DNA of 64,000 nucleotides, taken from NCBI RefSeq assembly GCF_965219715.1, contig NZ_OZ244785.1, positions 806,001 through 870,000 of the forward strand, written 5' to 3'. The first letter of the stretch is position 1; each line of letters begins with the position of its first letter. A program made the translations under genes and the position numbers. This document shows positions 10,061 through 19,170 of this stretch, piece by piece. Source of the DNA: Bacterioplanoides sp965219715 (lineage in GTDB: Bacteria > Pseudomonadota > Gammaproteobacteria > Pseudomonadales > Oceanobacteraceae). The notes beneath the pieces are model-generated. The model was given only the letters and a program-made list of their open reading frames with translations. It had not been told where the DNA came from and did no database searches.

Positions 10061-10080
10061 CTGGCTGATTAATCAGCCAG
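10061..10080. terminator. Perfect 20-bp palindrome between convergent genes
   Basis: CTGGCTGATTAATCAGCCAG is a perfect palindrome that contains the stop codon of the minus-strand thioesterase gene, 28 nt past the chemoreceptor stop. It could act as a shared 3' hairpin for both transcripts, but there is no clear T run, so terminator activity is uncertain. Confidence 0.4.
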
Positions 10081-10533
10081 AATGGCGTATTGCCCTGAAA
10101 AGGAAACCGCAACTTTGCTATCGGCTTCACCATCGGTTGTAATCTCTGCTTCAAGAGATATTTTGGCGCGCCCTTTCCGATCAAAGTGGTCGAGAAAACT
10201 GGCAATAATATCGTCACCAGGATTTTTGCATACTGCGCGAATCTTACCCGTCACAGGTGCGATGTATTTTACATCGCCGCCCGTCACTACCTGATTACAC
10301 ACCAGGCCTTTTTCCTGGGTTTTCAGATACGCAAACCCCCAGCAAGCCATTACCGCGGCATTGTACAAACTCCCACCAAACGCGGTTTGTTTATCATTAA
10401 TATTCGGACCTAATGGCGCTGTTAATACAAGCTGTTCTCCATCGTAGGATTCCACCTCTAAACCCATAAACTGAGTGATGGGTAAGTGTTCTACAAAAAA
10501 GTCTTTTAGCTTCTGGCTGATATCAGTGTTCAT
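10069..10533 (-). CDS. YiiD-C/hotdog-fold thioesterase-like protein
   Basis: This 154-residue protein looks like a hotdog-fold thioesterase of the YiiD C-terminal-domain family. The stretch GLEVESYDGEQLVLTAPL followed by NDKQTAFGGSLYNAAVMACWG matches the family pattern (substrate-binding helix with AFGGS), and the C-terminal strands end in ITTDGEADSKVAVSFSGQYAIL. The substrate is unknown; acyl-CoA or acyl-ACP hydrolysis is the family expectation. Upstream lies a structured repeat and then the meaB stop, so it may be expressed at the end of the propionyl-CoA transcript. Confidence 0.75.
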   Translation of the reverse strand: MNTDISQKLKDFFVEHLPITQFMGLEVESYDGEQLVLTAPLGPNINDKQTAFGGSLYNAAVMACWGFAYLKTQEKGLVCNQVVTGGDVKYIAPVTGKIRAVCKNPGDDIIASFLDHFDRKGRAKISLEAEITTDGEADSKVAVSFSGQYAILAD

Positions 10534-10565
10534 TCTCTGTTCTAACTTTGATACTTTTTTAGATC

Positions 10566-10665
10566 CATCATGGAAGTTACTGGTGCAACACGCTGTAAAT
10601 ACATCCCTGTACGCTCGGGTAATTCATCCCTGAATTACACGGTCTCACCAGCAACCACCATGATG
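10566..10665 (+). repeat. Structured intergenic repeat, copy C
   Basis: Outer 20-nt arms at 10566-10585 and 10646-10665 pair at 17 of 20 positions (CATCATGG/CCATGATG at the base). Inside are two small hairpins with the same loop: TACA-TCCC-TGTA at 10600-10611 and GTAATTCA-TCCC-TGAATTAC at 10619-10638. The core TACATCCCTGTACGCTCGG is shared with copy D (on the other strand). It sits between the meaB stop and the thioesterase start. Confidence 0.75.
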
Positions 10666-10705
10666 AATTCGAATTAACTCAGAACGCCGTAGATTCTTTA
10701 GGCGT

Positions 10706-11674
10706 TTATAAAAGATCGATAATTTTCTGCGCGGCATTGTAAGGTGTTGTCTGATTATTCAACACCTGATTTTCCAATTCCGGCATTTGTTGCTGCACAT
10801 CAGGGTTTTGCTTTAACCGCAGCTCCAGCATTTCGTGAATCAGCTTTTTCAGCCACTCACTATTTTGGCGAGCACGCTTTTCATCAAAAGCGGAAATACC
10901 TGCGTTAATGCATTCATTTGCGGCAGTCTGATACTCTTCGATCATTTGCCACACATCCTGAATACGCTCTTTTTTCAGCGCAGAACAGGTTTTTACTTGC
11001 GGGCTCCAGAAGCTGGAGTTTTTCATTAAGTGGAATGCACTTTGATAGTGGCTTTGGGTTTGTTGAGCGAGATTAATGCTTTCACCGTCGGCTTTATTAA
11101 TCACCAACGCATCCGCCAACTCCATAATACCGCGCTTAATACCCTGCAATTCATCACCAGCATTTGGCAGCATCAGCACTAAAAAGAAATCGACCATAGC
11201 GGCGACTTCGTATTCTGACTGACCAACCCCCACTGTTTCGACCAAAATCACGTCGTAGCCTGCGGCTTCGCACAGCAGCATGGTTTCGCGGGTTTTCTGA
11301 GCAACACCACCTAACGCACCTTCGCTTGGTGATGGACGAATAAATGCATTTTCTTCGCGGGACAATAATTCCATGCGGGTTTTATCGCCGAGAATACTGC
11401 CACCACGCAGCGGCGAGCTTGGGTCAACCGCCAGCACCGCGACCTTTTTACCTTGCTCGATTAAATACAGGCCAAAAGCTTCGATAAAAGTGGATTTCCC
11501 TACACCGGGAATACCGGTAATTCCAATGCGAATGGATTTGCCAGTGTCCGGCAGCAACTGATTCAGAATGCCCTGGGCTTGCTCGCGGTGAGTATCGAGC
11601 TTACTTTCAACCAGCGTAATGGCTTTCGCCAGTGCTCTGCGATTACCCAATGTTAGTTTTTCTAAATCAATCAT
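10706..11674 (-). CDS. meaB: Methylmalonyl-CoA mutase-associated GTPase MeaB
   Basis: This 322-residue G3E-family GTPase (MeaB/ArgK/YgfD) protects and reloads the adenosylcobalamin mutase. The P-loop GITGIPGVGKST stands at residues 51-62, followed by VDPSSPLRGGSILGDKTRM, ETVGVGQSE (switch II) and the guanine-specificity motif NKAD. It lies downstream of mutA on the same strand, separated by two structured repeats, and completes the propionyl-CoA pathway set. Length and motifs are normal for the family. Confidence 0.95.
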   Translation of the reverse strand: MIDLEKLTLGNRRALAKAITLVESKLDTHREQAQGILNQLLPDTGKSIRIGITGIPGVGKSTFIEAFGLYLIEQGKKVAVLAVDPSSPLRGGSILGDKTRMELLSREENAFIRPSPSEGALGGVAQKTRETMLLCEAAGYDVILVETVGVGQSEYEVAAMVDFFLVLMLPNAGDELQGIKRGIMELADALVINKADGESINLAQQTQSHYQSAFHLMKNSSFWSPQVKTCSALKKERIQDVWQMIEEYQTAANECINAGISAFDEKRARQNSEWLKKLIHEMLELRLKQNPDVQQQMPELENQVLNNQTTPYNAAQKIIDLL

Positions 11675-11704
11675 TTCGTCGCTTCCAAAGAATTTCCACC
11701 GGAT

Positions 11705-11787
11705 GACTTTAGGTGAGGGCGTGCGATGGCATGGATGCCATCGCCGAGCCTACATGGATGTATTTATGGCGTTCCGAACCAAAGTTA
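11705..11787 (-). repeat. Structured intergenic repeat, copy D (inverted)
   Basis: Read on the plus strand, GATGGCA-TGGA-TGCCATC (7-bp stem, about 11725-11742) and TACA-TGGA-TGTA (about 11751-11762) form two hairpins whose apex CATGGATG is the reverse complement of CATCCATG. Imperfect outer arms start at ACTTTAGGT (11706) and end at ACCAAAGT (about 11786). On the minus strand it has the core TACATCCATGTAGGCTCGG, nearly identical to copy C. It faces copy A head to head in the meaB-mutA gap. Confidence 0.7.
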
Positions 11788-11809
11788 TGCGTTGGAAGTT
11801 CGACAGCCT

Positions 11810-11923
11810 CAAACAGAAAAACCGATTATTTTTCAGCCGCCGCCCCGAAGGCACATCCCTGTGCCTGCCGGGCTACCGCAACATCCTGTTGCTGCTTTGA
11901 AAAACAATCGATTCTTCTGTTTG
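11810..11923 (+). repeat. Structured intergenic repeat, copy A
   Basis: Outer 25-nt arms at 11810-11834 and 11899-11923 pair at 22 of 25 positions. Inside are GGCACA-TCCC-TGTGCC and GCAACA-TCC-TGTTGC, both perfect hairpins with the CATCC(C)TG apex. The interior (AGCCGCCG start, GCTGCTTTG end) matches copy B at 47 kb, while stem sequences differ in a compensating way. With copy D it fills nearly the whole 268-bp gap between meaB and mutA. Confidence 0.78.
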
Positions 11924-11942
11924 TATTATCCGAAACGCTGGT

Positions 11943-14087
11943 TTAGCCCTGCGCTTCGTTAATTGCATCCAGTACCTGGCGTGCACTTACCGGGATTTTG
12001 GTTCCCGGACCAAAGATGCCTTTAACGCCCGATTCCCACAGGTAATCATAATCCTGCTTCGGAATCACACCGCCAGCAACCACGATAATGTCATCCGCGC
12101 CCTGCTTTTTCAGCTCTTCAATCAAAGCCGGAACCAGAGTTTTATGACCTGCCGCCTGTGAAGATACACCCACTACGTGAACGTCATTTTCAATCGCCTG
12201 CTTAGCAACTTCTTCCGGCGTGGAGAACATCGGTGATAAGTCGATATCAAAACCAACATCGGCAAATGCGGTTGCAATCACTTTAGCGCCACGGTCGTGA
12301 CCGTCCTGACCCATCTTACACACCAGCATACGAGGGCGACGACCATGACTGCCTTCAAAGCTTTCAATATCTGCTTTGATGGACTGCCAGTCCGCATCGT
12401 TTTCGTACGGTGCGCCATACACACCAGAGATAGTGCGAGCTTCCGCCTGGAAGCGACCAAATTCTTCTTCCATCGCGTCGGAAATCTCACCAACCGTGGC
12501 ACGTAAACGCGCAGCTTTTACCGCCAGATCCAGCAAGTTGCCTTCACCACTTTTCGCACAAGCGGTAATCGCAGCCAGCGCGGCATTTACCGCATCAGTG
12601 TCACGGGTCGCACGGATTTCTTCCAGACGCTTAATCTGAGAATCACGCACCGCCATGTTATCGACTTCGAGAATTTCCAGATCGTCTTCTTTCTCGAGTT
12701 CGTATTTGTTTACACCAACGATAACGTCTTCACCGCGGTCGATACGGGCTTGTTTCTTCGCCGCCGATTCTTCGATACGCAGCTTCGGCAGGCCTTCCTC
12801 AATCGCTTTCGCCATGCCACCTTTGGATTCAATCTCTTCGATTAACTCCCAGGCTTTATCAGCGATTTGTTGGGTAAGGCTTTCCATCATATAAGAGCCG
12901 CCCCACGGGTCGACTACCTGACGGATACCGGTTTCTTCCTGAATAATGATCTGGGTATTACGGGCAATACGCGCAGAAAATTCAGTTGGTAGAGCAACAG
13001 CTTCATCCAATGCGTTGGTATGCAGAGATTGAGTGCCGCCGAACACTGCTGCCATGGCTTCAATCGTGGTACGAACCACGTTGTTGTATGGGTCTTGCTC
13101 GGTCAGAGACCAGCCTGACGTTTGCGAGTGAGTACGCAACATCGAAGACTTAGGATTCTGAGGGTTAAACTCCTTCATAATCCGATCCCACAACAAACGA
13201 CCGGCACGTAGCTTGGCGATTTCCATATAAAAGTTCATGGAAATGCCCCAGAAGAACGACAGGCGCGGCGCAAAGGCATCGACATCCAGACCGGCGTTAA
13301 TCGCGGTACGTACGTATTCACGGCCGTCACTCAGGGTATAAGCCAGCTCAAGTGCGGCATCGGCACCGGCTTCCTGAATGTGGTAGCCGGAAATCGAAAT
13401 CGAGTTGAATTTCGGCATATGCTCAGAGGTATAAGCAATGATATCGCCGATGATTTTCATCGATGGGGACGGTGGGTAAATGTAGGTATTACGCACCATA
13501 AATTCTTTCAGGATATCGTTCTGAATGGTGCCACTCAGCTTATCCTGAGAAACACCCTGCTCTTCTGCAGCAACAATATAGTTCGCCAGAATCGGCAGTA
13601 CCGCACCATTCATGGTCATGGAGACGGAGACTTTATCCAGCGGAATGCCGTCAAACAGGATTTTGGAGTCTTCGACCGAATCAATCGCAACCCCCGCCTT
13701 ACCCACGTCACCGGTTACCCGAGGATGATCGGAGTCGTAGCCACGGTGCGTCGCCAGGTCAAAAGCAACAGAAACGCCCTGAGCACCAGCCTTCAGGTTC
13801 TTACGATAAAACGCGTTAGATTCTTCCGCAGTGGAGAAGCCCGCGTACTGACGAATAGTCCAGGGACGACCGGCGTACATGGTCGCTTGCGGGCCACGTA
13901 CATACGGCGCCATGCCCGGCATGGTGTCGGCGTATTCCAGATCTTTAACATCATCTTTGGTGTAAAGAATTTTGATCGGAATATCTTCCGGCGTGTGCCA
14001 CTCCATTTCTTCCGGAGTCATGCCCTTCATTTGTTTGGTGGCTAACGCTTCCCATTCTTCCAGGGTTGGTTTATTGGAATCAGTCAT
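11943..14087 (-). CDS. scpA: Methylmalonyl-CoA mutase
   Basis: This 714-residue single-chain adenosylcobalamin enzyme converts methylmalonyl-CoA to succinyl-CoA. The N-terminal TIM barrel holds the substrate region YAGFSTAEESNAFYRKNL and THRGYDSDHPRV; the C-terminal cobalamin domain has KMGQDGHDRG with the axial His at residue 597, then the conserved SQAAGHKT and VAGGVIP strands. The length matches the homodimeric (ScpA/large-subunit) form, so no separate small subunit is expected, and none is present. It lies in a minus-strand run behind pccB, pccA and mce. Confidence 0.96.
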   Translation of the reverse strand: MTDSNKPTLEEWEALATKQMKGMTPEEMEWHTPEDIPIKILYTKDDVKDLEYADTMPGMAPYVRGPQATMYAGRPWTIRQYAGFSTAEESNAFYRKNLKAGAQGVSVAFDLATHRGYDSDHPRVTGDVGKAGVAIDSVEDSKILFDGIPLDKVSVSMTMNGAVLPILANYIVAAEEQGVSQDKLSGTIQNDILKEFMVRNTYIYPPSPSMKIIGDIIAYTSEHMPKFNSISISGYHIQEAGADAALELAYTLSDGREYVRTAINAGLDVDAFAPRLSFFWGISMNFYMEIAKLRAGRLLWDRIMKEFNPQNPKSSMLRTHSQTSGWSLTEQDPYNNVVRTTIEAMAAVFGGTQSLHTNALDEAVALPTEFSARIARNTQIIIQEETGIRQVVDPWGGSYMMESLTQQIADKAWELIEEIESKGGMAKAIEEGLPKLRIEESAAKKQARIDRGEDVIVGVNKYELEKEDDLEILEVDNMAVRDSQIKRLEEIRATRDTDAVNAALAAITACAKSGEGNLLDLAVKAARLRATVGEISDAMEEEFGRFQAEARTISGVYGAPYENDADWQSIKADIESFEGSHGRRPRMLVCKMGQDGHDRGAKVIATAFADVGFDIDLSPMFSTPEEVAKQAIENDVHVVGVSSQAAGHKTLVPALIEELKKQGADDIIVVAGGVIPKQDYDYLWESGVKGIFGPGTKIPVSARQVLDAINEAQG

Positions 14088-14102
14088 AACTACAATCCTG
14101 AA

Positions 14103-14513
14103 TTAATGATCATCTTGAGGTTGATTCAGTTCAATCAGAACGCCGTCACAGCTTTTCGGATGAATAAAAATCACCTTGCAGTTGTGAGCACCGATAGAAG
14201 GCTCGTCCGATAAAAACTGATAGCCCTTTTCTTTCAGGCGCGCGACATCGGCTTCGAGGTCATCGGAGCGGAAACACAGGTGATGAATACCACCACCCTT
14301 CTTATCCAGGTACCCCTGAATCGGGCCTTCACCGTTTAATGGGTGTACCAACTCAATGCTGGTTTCCGGCAGAGGGAAAAATGCCGTGCTGGTTTTAGCC
14401 GCAGGCACATCTTCCTGGCCCTTATACGGAAGACCAAAATCTTCCATAAAACGTTTGATGGCTTTTTCGAGATCCGGTACCGCGATGGCGATATGGTCTA
14501 AAGCAACAATCAT
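14103..14513 (-). CDS. mce: Methylmalonyl-CoA epimerase
   Basis: This 136-residue VOC-fold protein would interconvert the (S) and (R) forms of methylmalonyl-CoA, linking the carboxylase to the mutase. The metal-ligand and family motifs LDHIAIAVPDLEKAI, ELVHPL, GGGIHHLCFR and the final VLIELNQ are all visible, and the length is typical. It lies 15 nt upstream of mutA. Its leader carries a tandem 20-bp duplication: the 13-mer CTCACCTGTTTTC occurs at 14520-14532 and 14540-14552 (AGGTGAG on the mRNA), so the Shine-Dalgarno-like sequence is present twice. Confidence 0.94.
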   Translation of the reverse strand: MIVALDHIAIAVPDLEKAIKRFMEDFGLPYKGQEDVPAAKTSTAFFPLPETSIELVHPLNGEGPIQGYLDKKGGGIHHLCFRSDDLEADVARLKEKGYQFLSDEPSIGAHNCKVIFIHPKSCDGVLIELNQPQDDH

Positions 14514-14562
14514 AACTCTCTCACCTGTTTTCGTTTTGGCTCACCTGTTTTCAAAATGAGCA

Positions 14563-14590
14563 AAAGCCTCTGATCGCTCAGAGGCTTGCT
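14563..14590 (-). terminator. Hairpin between pccA and mce
   Basis: AAGCCTCTGA and TCAGAGGCTT (14565-14588 region) form a 10-bp stem with loop TCGC, followed on the minus strand by TTTTGC. It lies 3' of the pccA stop, so it may partly terminate or protect the pccBA message before mce-mutA. Weak T run. Confidence 0.5.
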
Positions 14591-14600
14591 TAAATGGCTG

Positions 14601-17456
14601 TTATTTAATCGCAGCCAGGAACTCACCGGTTTGTTTTTCGATACGAGCCTGAATTTCTTCGACCGTTTCTTCAATCACAACTTCGTCCGGTGTGATCTTA
14701 AACAGTGGCTGACCTTTACTGATAATGGTGCCGTCTTCTTCCACCAGAATCTTCTCGATGGTACCTGCAAACGGAGCATTCACCTTGTTGAACATCTTCA
14801 TCACTTCGATGATGTACAAAGGCTGGCCCGCTTCGAAGTGGGTTCCGACTTCAACAAATGGTGGTAAACCCGGTGCTTCACAGGAATAGAACATACCGCC
14901 AGTTGGAGCCAGAATTTCATCACTCTTAGCAACCGGTGGTGGCACCAGAACCTTGGCCATTTTCGCCTGTAGATCTTCGTCCGTCAGACGCTCAGGGATA
15001 TGAATGCTCAGGTCGTCATTAACCTTCAGGTCGAAGAACTGCGTGCTGAAACCAATAAACGGTAACAACGACAGAATTTCACAACCCGCCTGATATCCCA
15101 TATGAGCAGACTGAACCGCAACCCACTGATCCGCTTCAATGCCTTCCGGCGCAGATTTAGTCGCCAGCGCAGCATTCAGTTCAGCAAAGTCTGTGATGCC
15201 TAAACGGTTTTCCAGCTCAGCATAGAAATCCAGCGCCTGGGACAATACTTCATGATCGTGATCCCAGATCATGCTTGCCGCCGGGCTTTCCGGATTGAAA
15301 TCCATATTCAGGAAGTGATAGGTATCCTTTAATACCTGAACCGGGTTTTTCAGCCAGCTGATCTGACCTTTTTCACTTTTTGCAAAGTTGTTCTGATTGA
15401 TGCTTAACCAGCCCGACAGAATATGTGGATCGGCAAATAAACGCTCGATCGGACGAGTCAGCAACAGCTCTTTCTGAGCCAGAACCTGCTGCATCGCCGC
15501 CTTTTCATCTTTGCCACGCAGGCCAGTCATTGCCTTGGCACACACTTGTTTGTAGGCGTGCTTCAGGTCGAAGTTATTGGCTTTTTCTTTCAGTAAGCCC
15601 ACAGCGGTCAGGTAAGGAACGATATAACGCGTGGTTGGGCGCGCGTTGATATTGTTGCCCAGGAACCAGTTAACCAGACCGTAATGAAACTCCAGATTGG
15701 TCGCCAGATCTTTACCCTGAAGTTCAGTGGTACGCAGAATTTCGGCCATACGCTCATAGCTGTCGAGACGCTTATTGCCTACGGTCAGCAGCAGAGCAAT
15801 ATTACTATCGTACGCACCCGCCAGGTGGTACTTCATAAATACGTCGGTATCCGGGTTATGCAGAGAAATACCCTGGTCGTCACGAATTTCACCTTCGCGA
15901 GCATCTGACCAGTGTTCAATTACACCACCGGCATGTGGAGCCAATGCATGGTTAGTGGCATTCAGACGCGCTTCAACCGAAGCGATATTACGCACAACAC
16001 GTTGCGGCTTAGGCAAGCGCGGACCGTGAGCGGCCAGCAATACCATGGCTTCAACCAGCGAGTTAACGATAAAGAAGTCGTTTTCATTATCCGGGTTAAC
16101 AAATTTAAGCGCATAACACAGTTCAGTTACGCGGTGCTCAACCTGAATACGGGTGTTCATCTCCATAAAGAAGTGCTTGTCGCGATCAACAATACACTCA
16201 AAAGTCGACACGCTATCCAGGCCCACTGCCTGACCAAACACTTCCGACTGACGTTCCATTTCCAGCAGGGTTTCAATGTCCTGCTTCAGAATCTGTGCTT
16301 CATTATCACGGCCATCTTTAACCGCTTCGGTTAGTGCCGCTTCTAAATCTTCAACGGTAACAGATACTTCTAACAGCTTCTGCTCGTGCATCTGCAGCGA
16401 ACAGTCACGACCACCCATTGCCAGGGTCCAGTCGCCATTACCAATCACCTGGATTTCCTGGTGACGGGTGGTTTCGATGTTCAGCTCGATCAGTACGTTT
16501 TTATTGTCGCCCTGACCAGTGGCTTTTACTTCGTTCAGGATTTCCAGCACCAGAGATGGCGCCAGCTCGGCTACCTGCGCCAGCTGTTTATCCAGATCAC
16601 CTTCAAACGATGATGGGTTTGGCAGGATGCGCTGGCCTTTACCACCGCCACCACCGATGCACTTCAGACGGATACGGTTTTGCGGATAATCACGACCCAT
16701 CACGATAACCTGTTCGGCGATGGTCGCCGCCAGTTCGTCGATGGTGTATAAATCAACGCCTTTATCATAAGACGCGGCTAGTACCACATCCGCTTTACTG
16801 ACCAGCTCTTCGGCAGCGTCAAATGCTTCCTGATTCAGTGGCAGCTGTTCTTTTTCAACCAGTGCTAACAGCGCTTTTTCATCGCTGTGTTTTTTCAGCA
16901 AGGTAATCGCAGTCGCATTATCGATACCCGGCGTTACGCTTACGCCAACTTTTAATGCGGTACGTTTCGCTTCGTCTTTCAGGCCTGCATCGTGAACTGT
17001 TTTTGAACAAGGTCCAATAAAGTTCAGACCGGCCTTTTCCATCGCGGACACCATGTTTTCATCTTCGGCCATAAAGCCGTAACCGGTGTAGATGGAGTTG
17101 TAGCCGTTTTCTTTAGCGATGTTGATGATCTGCTTGATACGAACATCACGTTCTTCTTTATCAACACCGGTGTAATCCGGCACACGGTGAACGCGATTTG
17201 GATCAGTCAGCTTGCGCAGTTCTGGCGCTAAAGCGTTCTGATAAACAATGGAGTCTTTTTCCGACAGCAGAATACCGTAATGTTCGATACCCATTTCTTC
17301 GAACACATCCATCGCTTCTTTACGAATCGGACCACGACAGATAATCAGTGGTTTCATTTCGGTACAGCTGAAGCTTTGAACCCATTCGCTGTTGGCGTTA
17401 GCCAGTTGACGATCCTGATGAATCAGCGGATTGTTCAGATAATAATCGTTGCTCAT
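14601..17456 (-). CDS. Biotin-dependent acyl-CoA carboxylase alpha subunit, probably propionyl-CoA carboxylase (long form)
   Basis: This 951-residue protein fuses biotin carboxylase and biotin carrier functions. The N-terminal biotin-carboxylase fold begins near PLIICRGPIRKEAMDVFEEMGI, the ATP-grasp glycine loop is GGGGGKGQRI, HRVTELCYAL lies in the catalytic region, and the carrier motif EVMKM places the biotinyl lysine at K887. It is about 280 residues longer than ordinary PccA/AccC-type alpha chains, with an insert between the VTPG segment and the glycine loop and a long helical region before the carrier domain. It lies directly downstream of the carboxyltransferase gene and upstream of mce and mutA, which points to propionyl-CoA as substrate; acetyl- or other acyl-CoA cannot be ruled out. 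Confidence 0.88.
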   Translation of the reverse strand: MSNDYYLNNPLIHQDRQLANANSEWVQSFSCTEMKPLIICRGPIRKEAMDVFEEMGIEHYGILLSEKDSIVYQNALAPELRKLTDPNRVHRVPDYTGVDKEERDVRIKQIINIAKENGYNSIYTGYGFMAEDENMVSAMEKAGLNFIGPCSKTVHDAGLKDEAKRTALKVGVSVTPGIDNATAITLLKKHSDEKALLALVEKEQLPLNQEAFDAAEELVSKADVVLAASYDKGVDLYTIDELAATIAEQVIVMGRDYPQNRIRLKCIGGGGGKGQRILPNPSSFEGDLDKQLAQVAELAPSLVLEILNEVKATGQGDNKNVLIELNIETTRHQEIQVIGNGDWTLAMGGRDCSLQMHEQKLLEVSVTVEDLEAALTEAVKDGRDNEAQILKQDIETLLEMERQSEVFGQAVGLDSVSTFECIVDRDKHFFMEMNTRIQVEHRVTELCYALKFVNPDNENDFFIVNSLVEAMVLLAAHGPRLPKPQRVVRNIASVEARLNATNHALAPHAGGVIEHWSDAREGEIRDDQGISLHNPDTDVFMKYHLAGAYDSNIALLLTVGNKRLDSYERMAEILRTTELQGKDLATNLEFHYGLVNWFLGNNINARPTTRYIVPYLTAVGLLKEKANNFDLKHAYKQVCAKAMTGLRGKDEKAAMQQVLAQKELLLTRPIERLFADPHILSGWLSINQNNFAKSEKGQISWLKNPVQVLKDTYHFLNMDFNPESPAASMIWDHDHEVLSQALDFYAELENRLGITDFAELNAALATKSAPEGIEADQWVAVQSAHMGYQAGCEILSLLPFIGFSTQFFDLKVNDDLSIHIPERLTDEDLQAKMAKVLVPPPVAKSDEILAPTGGMFYSCEAPGLPPFVEVGTHFEAGQPLYIIEVMKMFNKVNAPFAGTIEKILVEEDGTIISKGQPLFKITPDEVVIEETVEEIQARIEKQTGEFLAAIK

Positions 17457-17496
17457 AATTAAACCCGTCTCTATCTCTTAATTCTGTGTGGCTCTA

Positions 17497-19170
17497 TTAA
17501 TGGAATTCGCGCTGCACGCCGTTAAACGGTTCCGGCGTGTAATGGCGCAGATGGAAATCCATGTTTTCACACAGGACTTTGCGCAGATCGCTTGGCATCA
17601 CGATTTGCGAGATCGAACCTAAGCTCAGGGCTTCATTCGGGTTCATTAATTCTTCTTCGTAGCGCTTGGCTAACAGGGCTTCCTGCTCTTTTGCCCAATC
17701 AGCAGATTGAGACCCATTTTTCACCGCACCACGAATTTCTTTCAGTTCATTTTTATAAACAAACTCAACACCCGCTGGCCCCATTACTGCAGCACGAGTC
17801 GACGGCAGGGCCACAACAAAGTCGGCGCCGGTTGGGTAGTTGTTATAAGACGCGTAAGCACCACCAAAGGCGTTACGGATAATCACCAGGAAGCGCGGAG
17901 TACGCAGATCGATAATCGCATCCAGCATAGCGCGACCCGCCTGAACGATACCCATGCTCTCCTGTTCTTTACCTGGCAGGAAGCCGGTGGTGTCTTCCAT
18001 AAAGATCACCGGGATGTTGTACAGGTTACAGAAGCGGATAAACCGCGCGTTTTTATAAGCCGCTGCGATATCAATCTGACCAGAAGAAACCGCCGAGTTA
18101 TTGGCAACAAAGCCCACCACATTGCCGCCCATTCGGCCTAATGCCGTAATGGTGTTGCGAGCGCGGTCTGGTTGGATCTCGAGGAAGTCACCGTGATCAC
18201 ACAATTGCTGAATCATAATGGTGACATCAATCGGTGTGTTAAAACCGGTTGGTGCGTTAAAAGCTTTCTTCAGCAGAATATCAACGTCCCAGGTTTTGCG
18301 ATCAACCGGATCGGATGTTGGCTGATGTGGCGCCAGCTCGCTGTTATTACCTGGCAGATAGTTCAACAGCTGTTTCACTTTTTTCAGTGCCGACACTTCG
18401 TCTTTCACAACAAAGTCGGTTACACCACTCTGGCTATGAACACCCGGGCCACCCAGCTCATCTGGGGTTACGTCTTCACCCAGAACCGACTTCACAACAC
18501 CCGGGCCAGTCAGACCAAAGAAAGTATCGTTTGGCTGAATCAGGAAGCTGCCCTGACGTGGCAGATAAGAACCACCACCGGCGTTAAAACCAAACATACA
18601 CATAATGGAAGGCACAACACCGGAGATTTTACGCAGCGCAGTGAATGCTTCAGCATAACCGTCCAGGCCACCTACACCGGCTGGAACATAAGCACCAGCG
18701 CTGTCATTCAGACCGACTAGTGGAATACGGCGTTTGCCGGCCAGCTCAAATAAACGTGCCAGCTTTTTACCATTGGTGGCATCCATGGAACCTGCACGAA
18801 CGGTAAAGTCATGACCATATAAAGCAACGTCACGCCCATTGATCTTCACAACCGCAGTCACCAGCGACGCGCCATCCAGATTTTTGCCCCAGTTCTGGAA
18901 CAGAACGGTTGGATCTTCGTCGGTTAATACAGCAATACGTTCCCAGATGGTCATACGTTTTTTGCTGTGCTGACGAGTAATGGCGTTTACACCAGCTGCT
19001 TTGCGGGGGCGCTGAATCAGCTCATAACCCTTTTTCAGGTTTTCTTCATATAAACCGGGGTTATAGGACGCCTGACCGGGAATAGCGAATTCAACTTCTT
19101 CTTTCTGGTCAAACGGGTTGGCCAGAGAAGCCTGCGGCTTTTTGGTTTGGTTTGCTGTTGCTTTTGTCAT
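17497..19170 (-). CDS. Acyl-CoA carboxylase carboxyltransferase (beta) subunit, probably propionyl-CoA carboxylase
   Basis: This 557-residue protein has the paired crotonase-like carboxyltransferase domains of PccB/AccD5. Visible are the N-domain GRDVALYGHDFTVRAGSM and GLNDSAGAYVPAG (oxyanion GAY), FGFNAGGGSYLP, and the C-domain DTTGFLPGKEQE and NAFGGAYASYNNYP with the second oxyanion glycines. It is the first gene of the minus-strand propionyl-CoA module, 40 nt before the alpha subunit. The N-terminal 25 residues (KATANQTKKPQASLANPFDQ) are low-complexity. Confidence 0.9.
   Translation of the reverse strand: MTKATANQTKKPQASLANPFDQKEEVEFAIPGQASYNPGLYEENLKKGYELIQRPRKAAGVNAITRQHSKKRMTIWERIAVLTDEDPTVLFQNWGKNLDGASLVTAVVKINGRDVALYGHDFTVRAGSMDATNGKKLARLFELAGKRRIPLVGLNDSAGAYVPAGVGGLDGYAEAFTALRKISGVVPSIMCMFGFNAGGGSYLPRQGSFLIQPNDTFFGLTGPGVVKSVLGEDVTPDELGGPGVHSQSGVTDFVVKDEVSALKKVKQLLNYLPGNNSELAPHQPTSDPVDRKTWDVDILLKKAFNAPTGFNTPIDVTIMIQQLCDHGDFLEIQPDRARNTITALGRMGGNVVGFVANNSAVSSGQIDIAAAYKNARFIRFCNLYNIPVIFMEDTTGFLPGKEQESMGIVQAGRAMLDAIIDLRTPRFLVIIRNAFGGAYASYNNYPTGADFVVALPSTRAAVMGPAGVEFVYKNELKEIRGAVKNGSQSADWAKEQEALLAKRYEEELMNPNEALSLGSISQIVMPSDLRKVLCENMDFHLRHYTPEPFNGVQREFH

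Noticed and set aside
11705..11923. Insertion sequence or MITE
   Set aside because: There are long inverted arms, but no transposase, no target-site duplication that I could see, and the arms differ between copies; a structured repeat family explains it better.
13380..14045. 221-codon open frame on the plus strand antisense to the mutase gene
   Set aside because: It mirrors the codon structure of scpA, has no ribosome site or recognisable domain, and the minus-strand gene is certain.
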